6,885 nucleotides of DNA from Flavobacteriales bacterium UBA7878 (GTDB lineage Bacteria > Bacteroidota > Bacteroidia > Flavobacteriales > Schleiferiaceae). Position 1 is the stretch's first letter. Each line of letters begins with the position of its first letter. The DNA lies in NCBI GenBank assembly GCA_002501205.1, contig DLRW01000013.1:1-6885 (forward strand), in the 5' to 3' direction. The notes under the pieces were generated by a model, which worked only from the letters and a program-made list of their open reading frames with translations, searched no databases and was not told the origin of the DNA. Both the position numbers and the translations under genes were made by a program. This document shows positions 5,793-6,885 of the stretch, piece by piece.

Positions 5793-6885
5793 TTATTCTT
5801 TGTTCTTCTTGTGATTCAATAACTGTTCCAGAGCATATTCATCTGGAATCAAAACTTCCCGGGCTTTTGATCCTTCGAAGGGACCAATTATTCCGGCAGC
5901 TTCCAATTGGTCTACAATTCGCCCCGCACGATTATAGCCCAGTTTTAATTTACGCTGCAACATGGAAGTGGAGCCTTGTTGGGATTGCACTACCAGGCGG
6001 GCCGCATCTTCAAAGAGAGCGTCTCTTTCGGAAGGGTCCAGAATGTCAATACCGGTATTCCCATCCTCATCAGCACCTTTGTATTCTGGTAGTTTATAAG
6101 CTTCAGGATAGGCTTTTTGGCCGCCGATATAATCGGTTATCTTTTCTACTTCCGGTGTATCTACAAAGGCACATTGCAATCGGATTAAATCCGAGCCCTG
6201 GCTCAATAACATATCCCCTTTACCAATTAATTGTTCAGCTCCACCTGCATCTAAAATGGTACGAGAGTCAATTTTAGAAGTTACCCTAAAAGCTACCCGA
6301 GCAGGGAAGTTTGCTTTGATAATACCGGTAATAACGTTTACCGAAGGTCTTTGGGTGGCCACAATTAAGTGAATACCAATTGCACGCGCTAACTGAGCTA
6401 AACGAGCGATAGGGGTTTCCACCTCTTTACCGGCCGTCATAATTAGGTCGGCAAATTCGTCAATTACCAAAACGATGTATGGTAAGTATCGATGACCTTC
6501 TTCCGGGTTTAATCGTCGTGCAATAAACTTAGCATTGTACTCTTTGATGTTTCGAACCATGGCATTTTTAAGCAGCTCATAGCGATCGTCCATCTCAATA
6601 CAAAGGGAGTTCAAGGTGTTAATTACCTTGGTTGTGTCGGTAATAATAGCTTCCTCGGTATCGGGAAGTTTGGCCAAATAGTGGCGTTCAATTTTATTAA
6701 AGAGGGTAAGTTCTACCTTCTTGGGGTCTACCAATACAAACTTAACCTGTGATGGATGTTTGCGATAGAGTAGAGAGGTGAGAATCACATTTAAACCAAC
6801 TGATTTACCCTGTCCTGTGGCACCTGCCATTAGGAGGTGAGGCATTTTCGCCAAATCGGTTACATAGGTTTCATTGCTGATGGTT
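5793..6885 (-). CDS. ftsK: DNA translocase FtsK, C-terminal motor and gamma domains (5' end outside window)
   Basis: FtsK is a septum-associated hexameric ATPase that pumps chromosomal DNA and activates XerCD dimer resolution at division. About 364 residues are visible, and the gene runs off the right edge. Reading inward, the frame starts with T-I-S-N-E-T-Y-V-T-D, then the Walker A loop GATGQGKS (6801-6824), VLVDPKKVELT, the Walker B segment YIVLVIDEFADL, and the motor signatures VATQRPSVNVITGIIKANFP and ILDAGGAEQLIGKGDML. The last ~75 residues (about 5820-6035, from DPSERDALF to the EQLL near the end) match the winged-helix gamma domain that reads polar KOPS sites. A TTG at 6852-6854 could be taken as a start, but conserved FtsK sequence continues upstream of it, so the gene is simply partial. 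The N-terminal membrane domain is not visible. The stop codon lies 3 bases before the lolA-like gene. Identification is very secure. Confidence 0.97.
   Translation of the reverse strand, partial: TISNETYVTDLAKMPHLLMAGATGQGKSVGLNVILTSLLYRKHPSQVKFVLVDPKKVELTLFNKIERHYLAKLPDTEEAIITDTTKVINTLNSLCIEMDDRYELLKNAMVRNIKEYNAKFIARRLNPEEGHRYLPYIVLVIDEFADLIMTAGKEVETPIARLAQLARAIGIHLIVATQRPSVNVITGIIKANFPARVAFRVTSKIDSRTILDAGGAEQLIGKGDMLLSQGSDLIRLQCAFVDTPEVEKITDYIGGQKAYPEAYKLPEYKGADEDGNTGIDILDPSERDALFEDAARLVVQSQQGSTSMLQRKLKLGYNRAGRIVDQLEAAGIIGPFEGSKAREVLIPDEYALEQLLNHKKNKE

Noticed and set aside
6012..6028. 7-bp hairpin AAAGAGA-GCG-TCTCTTT inside ftsK.
   Set aside because: No U-tract follows, and it lies in conserved codons at the start of the gamma domain; likely chance.
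5867..6277. Plus-strand open frame of 136 codons opposite ftsK.
   Set aside because: It lies wholly antisense to highly conserved FtsK motor and gamma-domain sequence, and its translation resembles no family I know.
2668..6330. The 10-mer AATACCGGTA occurs four times (2668-2677, 4686-4695, 6048-6057, 6321-6330), once within a perfect 12-base palindrome (6048-6059), and looks like a dispersed binding site.
   Set aside because: Every copy falls in the same reading position and encodes Thr-Gly-Ile on the minus strand (ACC GGT ATT), in GT4, the permease and twice in FtsK. Preferred codons for this tripeptide explain it.
6852..6854. TTG as the start codon of ftsK.
   Set aside because: The frame stays open to the window edge, and the upstream residues S-N-E-T-Y-V-T-D belong to the conserved FtsK motor, so the gene is truncated by the window.

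Overview
This window reads as chromosomal housekeeping DNA from a member of the Bacteroidota, most likely Flavobacteriales. The evidence is the protein sequences themselves (an FtsK of flavobacterial type, a long LptF/LptG-type permease, a RibBA-like protein with a degenerate second half), the gene order, and the scarcity of strong Shine-Dalgarno sites. I cannot place it to genus.

All six genes lie on the minus strand, so transcription runs from the right edge to the left. In that order they are: the C-terminal part of ftsK (cut by the right edge), a LolA-like periplasmic lipoprotein carrier, an LptF/LptG-family permease, a GT4-type glycosyltransferase, a membrane-anchored family 2 glycosyltransferase, and a ribBA-type riboflavin gene. 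The junctions are +3, 0, -4, +10 and -35 bases. There is no room for ordinary promoters between them, so this is almost certainly one transcription unit.

The genes combine cell division (FtsK), envelope building (LolA for lipoproteins, the Lpt permease for lipopolysaccharide, two sugar transferases) and a cofactor step (RibB). From my knowledge of flavobacterial genomes, ftsK-lolA-lptG-ribBA is a familiar order, and the two glycosyltransferases look like additions between lptG and ribBA. Their position suggests a surface glycan or LPS role, but this is inference. The ribBA product keeps every RibB active-site residue I can check, while its GTP cyclohydrolase II half lacks all three zinc cysteines.

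Positions 1-157, downstream of ribBA, hold no gene. They carry a G-free trinucleotide-like stretch that passes into a 7-base tandem array. That array changes its unit sequence while keeping one unbroken 7-base phase, and ends about six bases from the ribBA stop codon.

I found no mobile element, CRISPR array, RNA gene, phage gene or defence system. The items most worth a second look are the heptad array, the degenerate cyclohydrolase domain, the glycosyltransferase pair and a terminator-like hairpin inside the start of lptG.
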